From Marseilla massiliensis (GTDB lineage: Bacteria > Bacteroidota > Bacteroidia > Bacteroidales > Bacteroidaceae), in NCBI RefSeq assembly GCF_016899855.1, contig NZ_JACJJG010000005.1, positions 21,897-85,896 of the forward strand: a DNA stretch of 64,000 nt. Reading direction: 5' to 3'. Positions within the stretch are counted from its first letter, which is position 1, and every line of letters begins with the position of its first letter. The translations under genes and the position numbers were made by a program. This document shows positions 52,877-60,025 of this stretch, piece after piece. Below the pieces are notes generated by a model. It had not been told where the DNA came from and did not search any database. It saw only the letters and a program-made list of their open reading frames with translations.

Positions 52877-53293
52877 TTATTTTGACAACATCACAATGCT
52901 TCCGGCCGTTATCAGCAATGCTCCGACAATTACTTTCGGGCTGACAGGCTCTTTCAGGAACAGGAATGCGAGGCATATCGTTATGGGAACGCTCAGCTTG
53001 TCTATCGGCGCAACGCGTGATGCATCGCCTGACTGCAACGCCTTGAAGTAAAACAACCAGGACAGGCCTGTAGCCGCTCCTGACAGGATGAGGAACAACC
53101 ATGCGTGGCGCGGTATGCTTCTTACCTCAGCCAGGTGGCTGCCTGCTATGACAATGCCCCACGTAATGAGCAGTATGACCGATGTGCGTATTGCCGTAGC
53201 CAGGTCAGAGTTGATGTCTTTTACGCCAATCTTGGCGAAGATTGCCGTCAGCGCGGCGAAGAATGCCGAGAGCAAAGCATAGTATTTCCACAT
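52877..53293 (-). CDS. Half-size EamA membrane protein
   Basis: 138 residues with five hydrophobic segments and one EamA repeat: MWKYYALLSAFFAALTAIFAKIG at the N-terminus, and KALQSGDASRVAPIDKLSVPITICLAFLFLKEPVSPK across 88-124. Full EamA transporters have two such repeats, so it likely works as a dimer, like small multidrug resistance-type proteins. Substrate unknown. Followed by the second two-component pair. Confidence 0.87.
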   Translation of the reverse strand: MWKYYALLSAFFAALTAIFAKIGVKDINSDLATAIRTSVILLITWGIVIAGSHLAEVRSIPRHAWLFLILSGAATGLSWLFYFKALQSGDASRVAPIDKLSVPITICLAFLFLKEPVSPKVIVGALLITAGSIVMLSK

Positions 53294-53346
53294 GGATTTA
53301 TCCTGTTTTAAGTAATATGACCTTACTGCTGTAAGGATTTTATACG

Positions 53347-53354
53347 CAAAGATA
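53347..53354 (-). promoter_or_regulatory. -7 box upstream of the half-size EamA gene
   Basis: Minus strand TATCTTTG, 54 nt upstream of the start; may serve the EamA-regulator-kinase series. Confidence 0.45.
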
Positions 53355-53469
53355 ACGTAAAATTTTGAAGAAAATTTGAAGATGGCGGAAATAAATGGGA
53401 CTGCTGTTCACTACTACCCTGACAGGCGCTGTTAACCGGTTGTTGTGGCGCCTGCGGAAAGCGTATTTC

Positions 53470-53555
53470 CAAAAGGTGGCCTTTCGCAAGTCCAAAGGCC
53501 ACCTTTTAGACGATAAAAGGCCGTCTTTTGCAACATAAGAGACGGCCTTTTGGAA
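53470..53555. repeat. GGCCGTC-family cluster with compensated variant
   Basis: First palindrome AAAAGGTGGCCTTTCGC with AAAGGCCACCTTTT: both arms carry the same changed pairs relative to the consensus. Second palindrome AAAAGGCCGTCTTTTGC with GAGACGGCCTTTTGG. It lies downstream of the cardiolipin synthase gene. Confidence 0.9.
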
Positions 53556-53605
53556 ACGCGTTGTTTATATCCGTAAATACTGCGGTCTGCAATGTGGGCG
53601 CCAAA

Positions 53606-55030
53606 CTACATCAATGGGGAGAACAATCTCACGAACGACTCCCACAGACGGTGCGTGAACGACAGGCGGCGGGTACGCATGTAGTCACCGTACATCACGC
53701 AATTCTTCATGTCGCCGATGAATACTGCCTTGATACGTTGCGCCATGCCGCTGTCATATATGAACACGTTGCTCTCAAAATTATTCTCGAAGCTGCGGAA
53801 GTCGATGTTCGTTGAGCCGCATGTTGACAGCGAGTCGTCGCTCACGAGCAGCTTTGAGTGGTTGAATCCGGCTTTATACAGATACACCTTAACGCCCGAG
53901 TCGGCCGCTTCCTGGATGTACGGGCGGCTGGCCCATTCTACGAACTTGGCGTCGGAATGCAGCGGAACCATCAGCCTGACGTCCACTCCTGCCAGCGCCG
54001 CGGTACGCATGGCAAACATTACCGGCTCCGTCGGGAGGAAGTATGGAGTCTCCATGTAGACGTATCTTTTCGCTTCGAGCAGTATCCGTACGTATCCCTG
54101 CATCATCTCCGGCCATGGACTGATGGGGCTGCTCGTTACGACCTGCATTATGCAGTCGTTGTTTATGCTGCCGTCAAGCATGGGGTAGTAACACCTGTTG
54201 GTAACGAGTGTGCGGTCAACAAAAAACCAGTCGACAAGAAAAGCGCGCTGAATGCCGTACACGGCGCCACCGCGAATGCGCATGTGCGTGTCCCTCCATG
54301 CGCGCCCGTTGCTGCCTTTCACGTAGCGCATTGCAACGTTCATGCCGCCGATATATCCTATCTTGCCGTCTATTACGCACAGCTTGCGGTGGTTGCGGTA
54401 GTTCACCTTGCTTGTAAACGCAGGGAATTTTACGGGCATGAAGGCGTGTACGTCAATTCCGGCGTTGCGCATCTGCTCGAAGAAAGAGTTGGGAACATTC
54501 CAGCACCCCACGTCGTCGTATATAAAGCGGACCTCCACTCCTTGCCTTGCCTTGTCCGCGAGCGCGTCGGCCAAGAGGTGGCCAAGGGGGTCGTCGCATA
54601 TTATGTACGTCTCCAGATGAATGTGGTGGGTGGCTTGCCCGATGTCGCGCAGTAGCGAAATGAAAAAGTCCGTACCGTCAGTAAGGATGTCGGTCGTGTT
54701 GTTCTTGAACGGCAATGCCCAGTTTTGTGTCTTGAACAGGTTTATTAATACGCTGTGTTCCTCGGGCAGCACAAGGTTCTGCTGCTCGGCGAATTCGAGC
54801 ATGGAGCGTTTCGTTAGCTGGTCCATGCTCTGCCGGCTGATGAACTTCTCCTTGCGCGTGTTCTGCCCGAAGAAGAAGTAAAGCACGATACCTATCACGG
54901 GAATGAAGATGAGCACCATCACCCATGCCATCGTCTTGGCCGGCTGGCGGTTGTCCATCAGCACCGTAAGCATGGTTCCGAGCACCACGCATACGTACAC
55001 AATGAATATCAACCAATGAAAGTAAACCAT
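53606..55030 (-). CDS. cls: Cardiolipin synthase (PLD type)
   Basis: Transfers a phosphatidyl group between phosphatidylglycerol molecules to make cardiolipin. 474 residues: two N-terminal helices (3-25, 34-54, the latter preceding FFGQNTRKEK) typical of ClsA, then two phospholipase D HKD motifs, His214-x-Lys216-x4-Asp221 and His391-x-Lys393-x4-Asp398, each followed by the Gly-Ser/Gly-x-Asn segment. It lies just downstream of a duplicated inverted-repeat element, on the same strand as dnaG. Confidence 0.94.
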   Translation of the reverse strand: MVYFHWLIFIVYVCVVLGTMLTVLMDNRQPAKTMAWVMVLIFIPVIGIVLYFFFGQNTRKEKFISRQSMDQLTKRSMLEFAEQQNLVLPEEHSVLINLFKTQNWALPFKNNTTDILTDGTDFFISLLRDIGQATHHIHLETYIICDDPLGHLLADALADKARQGVEVRFIYDDVGCWNVPNSFFEQMRNAGIDVHAFMPVKFPAFTSKVNYRNHRKLCVIDGKIGYIGGMNVAMRYVKGSNGRAWRDTHMRIRGGAVYGIQRAFLVDWFFVDRTLVTNRCYYPMLDGSINNDCIMQVVTSSPISPWPEMMQGYVRILLEAKRYVYMETPYFLPTEPVMFAMRTAALAGVDVRLMVPLHSDAKFVEWASRPYIQEAADSGVKVYLYKAGFNHSKLLVSDDSLSTCGSTNIDFRSFENNFESNVFIYDSGMAQRIKAVFIGDMKNCVMYGDYMRTRRLSFTHRLWESFVRLFSPLM

Positions 55031-55038
55031 CTTTCTAA

Positions 55039-55200
55039 TTCATAATTCACGATTCATAATTCATAATTGGGCAGGGTGTTAATTCATGATTCTTAATTCA
55101 TAATTCATAATTGGGCAGGGTGTAGATTCTTGTTGTATGGTTCATTACCCGTTATCATGCAGCCCAATTATGAATTATGAATTAAGAATTATGAATTATT
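55039..55200. repeat. Heptad-unit inverted repeat with a duplicated left arm
   Basis: Two left arms (55039-55072 and 55083-55118) of AATTCAT heptads, each ending AATTGGGCAGGGTGT; one right arm 55164-55200 of ATGAATT heptads starting GCCCAATT. The second left arm and the right arm pair over 36 bp with one mismatch. The right arm encodes the DnaG stop codon and last three residues. Confidence 0.93.
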
Positions 55201-57116
55201 ATGTCGCTGCCCAGCTCCTTGGCTATTTCGTTGCGGATAACTTGCATGTCCTTGTATTCGGCCATAAGCCTCATCATTTTTTCCGTGTCGTTGATTGAGA
55301 GACTGATTTCGCGCTTCAGGTCCTTCAGGTGTTGCTCGACGTAATCCATGCGGAAGTCGAGTATCAGGTGCTCAACCTGGTTGCGCAGGGTGTCCTCGTC
55401 GTGCTTCACCTGCAGGCTCTTGCTCAGTTGGAAGTGGTCAATCACCATGTTGGTGGCCGTCCGGCTTATGTCAATGTCCGGGTGGTGGGTGAAGTATGTC
55501 TCAGCCTTGAAGCCCTCGTCGTTGTTGTGCTCGACGGCCTCGGCAAGCATACGGTTGTACAGGTCGTTCTTAAATCTGAGGTTGTCGGCGCCGAGGTCAT
55601 AGCTGATATATTGCGACACGCTAAGGTCTATCTTGCCTCCGTCGTCCGTCTCGACGTCCTTGTACAGTATCTCTTCGCCGTGGCGTACCACCAGTTGCAT
55701 GAGCATGAACTCCACGGACGGCGCCTGGCTTACCGGCATAAGCGGCTGCAGGGGCTTCACCGGGGTGTCTGCCTTGGCCTCTTCGCGCCGTTGTTCCTTC
55801 TGCTTTTCCTCTATTTCGCCACGTATGAACTTGTTGGCTGTGTTGATTAGCGTGGCCTCGTTCATGCCGAGGCGGTGCGCGCATTCGGTTATATAGGTAG
55901 CGCGCGTGATCTGGTCTTGTATTACCGACACGCTCTTTACTATGCTGCTGATAGCCTCGGAGCGCTTAATGGGGTCGGTGACGCCGCGCAGCAGCAGGTT
56001 GGTCTTGAACTCGATGAAGTCGGTCTGGTGGCTTTCGATGTAGTCGCGGAATTCCTGTGCCGTGTGTTTCCGCGCGAAACTGTCGGGGTCGTCGCCGTCG
56101 GGCAGCAGCAGCACCTTCACGTTCATGCCTTCGGCCAGCAGCATGTCGATACCCCTGATTGAGGCGTGTATGCCCGCGGCGTCGCCGTCATAAAGCACCG
56201 TTATGTTGCTTGTGAAGCGGTGGATGAGGCGTATCTGCCCCGTGGTAAGCGACGTTCCTGATGATGCCACGACGTTCTCAACGCCGCTCTGGTGCATTGA
56301 CGTGACGTCGATATACCCTTCGACAAGGTAGCAGCGGTCGTTTTTCGTTATGGCATGCTTGGCCTGGTATATGCCGTACAGCTCGTTGCTCTTGTGGTAA
56401 ATGAGCGACTCTGGCGAGTTGACGTACTTCGCCAGCTTCTTGTTGTTCTCGAGAATGCGCCCTCCGAAGGCAACCACACGCCCCGTTACGGTGTGCACCG
56501 GGAATATCACCCGGCCGTGGTAGCGGTCTTGTAGGGTGCCGTCCTCCTTGCGGTAGCACAGTCCCGTGTCGATGAGGTACTGCTCCTTGAAGCCCTTGGC
56601 CAGCGCCGTGCGTGCCAGTGCGTCGCGCTCCGGCATGGCGTAGCCGAGCTGGAAGCGGTTTATCGTGTCGTCGCGGAAGCCTCGTGAGCGGAAGTACTGC
56701 ATGCCTATGGCCTGTCCTTTCTCCGTGTTTAGCAGGTTGTCCTGAAAGTAATGCAGGGCCCATTCGTTGATGATGAACAGGCTCTCGCGCTCGTTCTCCT
56801 CGCGTCGTTCATCGTCGGTCAGCTCACGTTCGTGTATCTCGATGTTGTATTTCTTGGCCAGCCAGCGCAGGGCTTCGGGATAGGTCATCTGCTCGTGCTC
56901 CATGATGAAGCCTACCACGTTGCCTCCCTTGCCGCAGGAGAAGCAGTGGCAGTAGCCTTTCGACGGCGACACGACGAACGAGGGAGTCTTCTCGTTGTGG
57001 AACGGGCACAAGCCCTTATAGTTCACCCCGGCCTTGCGCAGGGTGACAAACTCAGACACGACGTCAACTATGTTCGCCGCGTCCATAATCCTGTCTATCG
57101 TCGCTTTGTCAATCAT
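55182..57116 (-). CDS. dnaG: DNA primase
   Basis: Makes RNA primers at the replication fork. 644 residues: CHC2 zinc finger with Cys37, His40, Cys58 and Cys61; a catalytic TOPRIM core near 255-340 (CYLVEGYIDVTSM with the conserved Glu, VLYDGDAAGI with the DxD); and a C-terminal helicase-binding domain from about 450. The C-terminus IIIHNS is partly encoded by the repeat arm at 55164-55200, so the final residues are not ancestral. Two tiny genes precede it in the same transcript. Confidence 0.96.
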   Translation of the reverse strand: MIDKATIDRIMDAANIVDVVSEFVTLRKAGVNYKGLCPFHNEKTPSFVVSPSKGYCHCFSCGKGGNVVGFIMEHEQMTYPEALRWLAKKYNIEIHERELTDDERREENERESLFIINEWALHYFQDNLLNTEKGQAIGMQYFRSRGFRDDTINRFQLGYAMPERDALARTALAKGFKEQYLIDTGLCYRKEDGTLQDRYHGRVIFPVHTVTGRVVAFGGRILENNKKLAKYVNSPESLIYHKSNELYGIYQAKHAITKNDRCYLVEGYIDVTSMHQSGVENVVASSGTSLTTGQIRLIHRFTSNITVLYDGDAAGIHASIRGIDMLLAEGMNVKVLLLPDGDDPDSFARKHTAQEFRDYIESHQTDFIEFKTNLLLRGVTDPIKRSEAISSIVKSVSVIQDQITRATYITECAHRLGMNEATLINTANKFIRGEIEEKQKEQRREEAKADTPVKPLQPLMPVSQAPSVEFMLMQLVVRHGEEILYKDVETDDGGKIDLSVSQYISYDLGADNLRFKNDLYNRMLAEAVEHNNDEGFKAETYFTHHPDIDISRTATNMVIDHFQLSKSLQVKHDEDTLRNQVEHLILDFRMDYVEQHLKDLKREISLSINDTEKMMRLMAEYKDMQVIRNEIAKELGSDIIIHNS

Positions 57117-57154
57117 CGTATTATGTCATACCGTCAGTCTGTGCCGCCACGGCG

Positions 57155-57268
57155 TCAAATCATGTTGTTCTTGCGCAGCCAGCGCTTGCCGCTCGGGGTA
57201 AGGCAATACAGCAAGAAGATGATACACGGTATCCCGACCATGCCTAAAATAATCAGTGTTCCTGTCAT
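57155..57268 (-). CDS. Small membrane protein (37 aa) upstream of dnaG
   Basis: Starts MTGTLIILGMVGIPCIIF and ends PSGKRWLRKNNMI: one hydrophobic helix (about 4-24) followed by a basic tail, a classic single-pass small membrane protein with the charged end in the cytoplasm. The ATG overlaps the stop of the upstream frameshifted gene (ATGA, 57265-57268) and its own stop lies 38 nt before dnaG. The overlap, coherent topology and shared promoter argue for a real gene; no family name is certain. Confidence 0.7.
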   Translation of the reverse strand: MTGTLIILGMVGIPCIIFLLYCLTPSGKRWLRKNNMI

Positions 57269-57454
57269 TTCTTTTCTTTTTGATTAACTAAGATTAAACC
57301 TGATATTAGTAATAAAGCTGCTATTGTGCCGCTAAGAACATATATCAGCCAACGCACATCTTCCAAATCCTTTATTAATGAGGCAACAAAAACACCCGTC
57401 AGAAAGTATTTGGACACATCTATAAGATAAATTACCAAGCTTTTCTTTCCACAT
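57265..57454 (-). pseudogene. Frameshifted small membrane-protein gene (DUF6722-like)
   Basis: ATG at 57454 begins MWKEKLGN, but the frame then fails; the next frame reads YLIDVSKYFLTGVFVAS, then LIKDLEDVRWLIYVL and GLILVNQKEKK to TGA at 57267-57265. Removing one T from the TTT run (AATTTATC, near 57425-57432) joins the two into a 62-residue protein with two hydrophobic helices, resembling DUF6722 proteins of Bacteroidetes. The distance is 190 nt, one more than a multiple of three. It is either a recent frameshift or a sequencing/assembly error. Promoter directly upstream. Confidence 0.7.
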
Positions 57455-57519
57455 GTAGTATATTGTTTTAGTTTATAGTAAGCCAGGTATAGATATAATA
57501 GGCTTTACTCCTTTTACTG

Positions 57520-57551
57520 CAAAGATAAGTATTAATAGCGAGAAAAGCAAA
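57520..57551 (-). promoter_or_regulatory. Promoter of the small-gene/dnaG operon, near consensus
   Basis: Minus strand TTTG (57551-57548), 20-nt spacer, TATCTTTG (57527-57520), then about 65 nt to the first ATG. It probably drives both tiny genes and dnaG. Confidence 0.8.
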
Positions 57552-57825
57552 AGGATACAATGTTTTTGTTCTTATTTTTTTGAACAGAAGCAGTACATTT
57601 TTCATTAAGCTATACATGTTTTTGTTATTGTAAGAAAAAGTTTATCTGTTCAGTATGAAATGTAAAATGATGCAACTCATAGCAAAACGTCAGTCGGAAA
57701 ATGTCGTCCGTAATCCGTGAAATAGCCTTTTAAGGCGGCGTTGGGTCATGTTTTTCATGATGGGAAGACGTTGATTTGTGGGCGAATGGCGTGCTTTTGA
57801 ATGCCGTGTGGCGGTTGTTCGCTGT

Positions 57826-57911
57826 GTAAAAGGCAGTTTTTCATGTTGCCATATGCCGTCGAAAGGAATGTTAAAGGCCGTCTTTTGCATGCCGAAAGAC
57901 GGCCTTTTGCA
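57826..57911. repeat. GGCCGTC-family palindromic cluster
   Basis: AAAAGGCAGTTTTTC and ATGCCGTCGAAAGG as decayed units, then AAAGGCCGTCTTTTGC pairing with GAAAGACGGCCTTTTGC. Confidence 0.85.
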
Positions 57912-58087
57912 TTCTTCATGGCCGTCAATAGTTGCACAATCAGCCGTGTCTTGATGTTAATCGGTTGATATGCAATGTGTTATTTCTGCACACCGAAAAC
58001 TGCGATATTTGCCTGCATAGGATTTATTTTTCTGAATAACGCGAAATAAAAGCGTCAACGGAAATCAATGTGTAAGCATAAACAAGA

Positions 58088-58248
58088 AAATTAAGAATTA
58101 AGAGTTAAGAATTAAGAAAACGCACTTCGTGAATTAAGAATTAAGAGTTAAGAATTAAGAAAAAATGCCTTGTCAAATAAGCAACATGGCATATTTTCTT
58201 AATTCTTAACTCTTAATTCTTAATTTTCCGACTCTTAATTCTTAATTT
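58088..58248. repeat. Nested/duplicated heptad-unit inverted repeat
   Basis: Two left arms (58088-58120 and 58131-58163), each of AATTAAG/AGTTAAG heptads, and right-arm heptads in 58193-58225 followed by a further partial one to 58248. The second left arm and the right arm pair over more than 30 bp. Confidence 0.9.
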
Positions 58249-58264
58249 CTCCGCTCTTTTTCTG

Positions 58265-58272
58265 TACATTTG
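58265..58272 (+). promoter_or_regulatory. -7 box for the META lipoprotein gene
   Basis: TACATTTG; leader to the ATG about 70 nt. Confidence 0.45.
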
Positions 58273-58348
58273 CACCCGTTTAGGTTACATGCGGTGCCTT
58301 GGCGCCGCCAAAATGTATAAATAACAGAAATAAAAAAGGAGAAAAGTC

Positions 58349-58783
58349 ATGAGAAAATTATTCATTTCGTTGTGCATGGCAGGCATGTTAGCCGGCCTGA
58401 CATCGTGCGGAACATCGCGTGTTGCGGTAACGTCAATCGACGCACTTAACGGAGAATGGAAGATAACAGAAGTCGATGGCCAGGGAGTCAAGCCACTGCC
58501 TGGCGAGAAGGAAGCCTTCATCGGACTTAACGCAAAGGAAATGCGCCTGTACGGCAACGCAAGCTGTAATAACCTGATAGGCGGATTCGAGGCAGACGTC
58601 AAGAACGGCACGATATCTTTCGGCAATACTGGCACCACGCAGATGATGTGTCCCGCTATGGAGACTGAGGGCAAGGTGCTTCAAGCCTTAGGCAAGACAA
58701 AGTCGTTCGAGCTGCAGAAAGGCGGCAAACTCGTGTTCAAGGCCGATGACGGCAAGACGCTCATGAAGATGGAGAAGAAGTAA
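58349..58783 (+). CDS. META-domain lipoprotein (HslJ-like)
   Basis: 144 residues. Lipoprotein signal with lipobox LTSC, Cys20, so it is anchored in a membrane. A META domain follows: LNGEWKITEVDGQGV (about 31-45), AFIGLNAKEMRLYGNASCNNLIGGFE (about 54-79), the NTGTTQMMCPAMETE block (about 92-106) and LVFKADDGKTLMKMEKK at the end. META/HslJ proteins are small beta-barrel envelope proteins linked to stress or antibiotic resistance; the exact role is unknown. Monocistronic; an octad-type inverted repeat follows. Confidence 0.92.
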   Translation: MRKLFISLCMAGMLAGLTSCGTSRVAVTSIDALNGEWKITEVDGQGVKPLPGEKEAFIGLNAKEMRLYGNASCNNLIGGFEADVKNGTISFGNTGTTQMMCPAMETEGKVLQALGKTKSFELQKGGKLVFKADDGKTLMKMEKK

Positions 58784-58794
58784 ATTTATCAAGG

Positions 58795-58910
58795 AGTTAA
58801 GGAGTAAGGGAGTAAAGAAGTTAAGACAATACCTTTGCTCCTTAATTCATTTTTGCCGTATGGAAGTAATGGCATTAGTCTTAACTCCTTTACTCCCTTA
58901 CTCCTTAACT
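58795..58910. repeat. Octad-unit inverted repeat upstream of etfB
   Basis: Left arm 58795-58827 of AGTTAAGG/AGTAAGGG/AGTAAAGA/AGTTAAGA octads ending AC; right arm 58878-58910 is the reverse complement with a single mismatch. Loop 50 nt. Confidence 0.93.
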
Positions 58911-58942
58911 TCTCATGAAAAAGACCTTTTTACTCTTTTTCC

Positions 58943-58973
58943 TTTGCCAAAAAGTAAAAAAAGTGTATTTTTG
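58943..58973 (+). promoter_or_regulatory. etf operon promoter, near consensus
   Basis: TTTG (58943-58946), 19-nt spacer, TATTTTTG (58966-58973), 32 nt before the etfB ATG. Confidence 0.8.
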
Positions 58974-59005
58974 CATTCATGAACTTTACATTATAATATA
59001 TAACT

Positions 59006-59875
59006 ATGAAATTAAAAATCATCGTACTTGCAAAACAAGTACCCGACACGAGGAATGTGGGTAAGGACGCCATGACCGCCGAAGGAACGGTCAACCGCGC
59101 CGCGCTGCCCGCAATCTTCAATCCTGAAGACCTTAACGCGCTCGAACAGGCACTGCGCCTGAAAGAGCAGAATCCGGGCTCTACCGTGGGCGTTCTTACC
59201 ATGGGCCCTCCGCGCGCGGCAGAAATCATCCGCCAGGGACTTTACCGCGGAGCTGATACCGGATGGCTGTTGACCGACCGCCTCTTTGCCGGAGCCGACA
59301 CTCTCGCCACTTCCTACGCGCTTGCCACCGCCATTAAATACATCGGTGGGGCCGACGTCATCATCGGAGGACGCCAGGCTATCGACGGCGATACGGCACA
59401 GGTAGGTCCGCAGGTAGCACAGAAGCTCGGCCTCTCGCAGGTGACATACGCCGAGGAAATACTCAAATGCGAGGACGGCAAGCTGACCATACGCCGCCAT
59501 ATCGACGGTGGAGTGGAGACCGTTGAGGCTCCCATGCCTATCGTGATAACCGTAAACGGCAGCGCAGCTCCGTGCCGCCCGTGCAACGCCAAGCTGGTGA
59601 TGAAGTACAAGCACGCTACCGTACCACTCGAGCGTACGGCCGACATGCCTTACGCCGACCTGTACGAGACACGTCCGTACCTTACGCTCAACCAGTGGGC
59701 CGTGGCCGACATCGACGGCGATCCGCAGCAGTGCGGCCTCGCAGGTTCACCCACCAAGGTGAAGACCGTCAAGAACATAGTGTTCCAGGCAAAAGAGAGT
59801 AAAACACTAACGGGCAGCGACGCCGACATCGAAGGCATGATAAAGGAACTGCTCGAGGAGAAGATAATTGGATGA
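59006..59875 (+). CDS. etfB: Electron transfer flavoprotein, beta subunit
   Basis: 289 residues. The nucleotide-binding alpha/beta fold begins MKLKIIVLAKQVPDTRNVG and includes NPEDLNALEQALRLKEQ and VLTMGPPRAAEIIRQGLYRGAD; the DVIIGGRQAIDGDTAQVGPQVAQ block (about 112-134) is a strong EtfB/FixA signature. Slightly longer than mitochondrial-type EtfB (about 255) because of a C-terminal extension ending IKELLEEKIIG. It pairs with EtfA to pass electrons between acyl-CoA dehydrogenase and other carriers. First gene of etfB-etfA-acd. Confidence 0.95.
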   Translation: MKLKIIVLAKQVPDTRNVGKDAMTAEGTVNRAALPAIFNPEDLNALEQALRLKEQNPGSTVGVLTMGPPRAAEIIRQGLYRGADTGWLLTDRLFAGADTLATSYALATAIKYIGGADVIIGGRQAIDGDTAQVGPQVAQKLGLSQVTYAEEILKCEDGKLTIRRHIDGGVETVEAPMPIVITVNGSAAPCRPCNAKLVMKYKHATVPLERTADMPYADLYETRPYLTLNQWAVADIDGDPQQCGLAGSPTKVKTVKNIVFQAKESKTLTGSDADIEGMIKELLEEKIIG

Positions 59876-59896
59876 TTCCTATTTATAGACAATTAT

Positions 59897-60011
59897 GGAG
59901 TTAAGGAGTAATGAAGTTAAGGAGTTAAGACAAATGCCATGCCGCGTTTGTATAGCTTTACAACAACAAGACTATTGTCTTAACTCCTTAACTTCATTAC
60001 TCCTTAACTCC
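59897..60011. repeat. Octad-unit inverted repeat, 37-bp perfect arms, etfB/etfA gap
   Basis: Left arm 59897-59933 (GGAGTTAA/GGAGTAAT/GAAGTTAA units ending GACAA) and right arm 59975-60011 are exact complements; 41-nt loop. It lies inside the etf operon. Confidence 0.95.
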
Positions 60012-60025
60012 TAAAAAATAAAACA

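Larger units (their letters stand above)
57552..58262. other. Gene-free region upstream of the META lipoprotein
   Basis: No convincing gene. Contains the GGCCGTC cluster (57826-57911) and the nested heptad repeat (58088-58248). The rest is AT-rich without recognised signals. Confidence 0.65.

Noticed and set aside
58088..58248. CRISPR-like array
   Set aside because: Repeats are 7-nt words in inverted arms, without regular spacers or cas genes.
59897..60011. Hairpin between etfB and etfA as a rho-independent terminator
   Set aside because: Stem is AT-rich with no T run directly after it on the plus strand, and the genes need balanced expression; kept as a repeat element.
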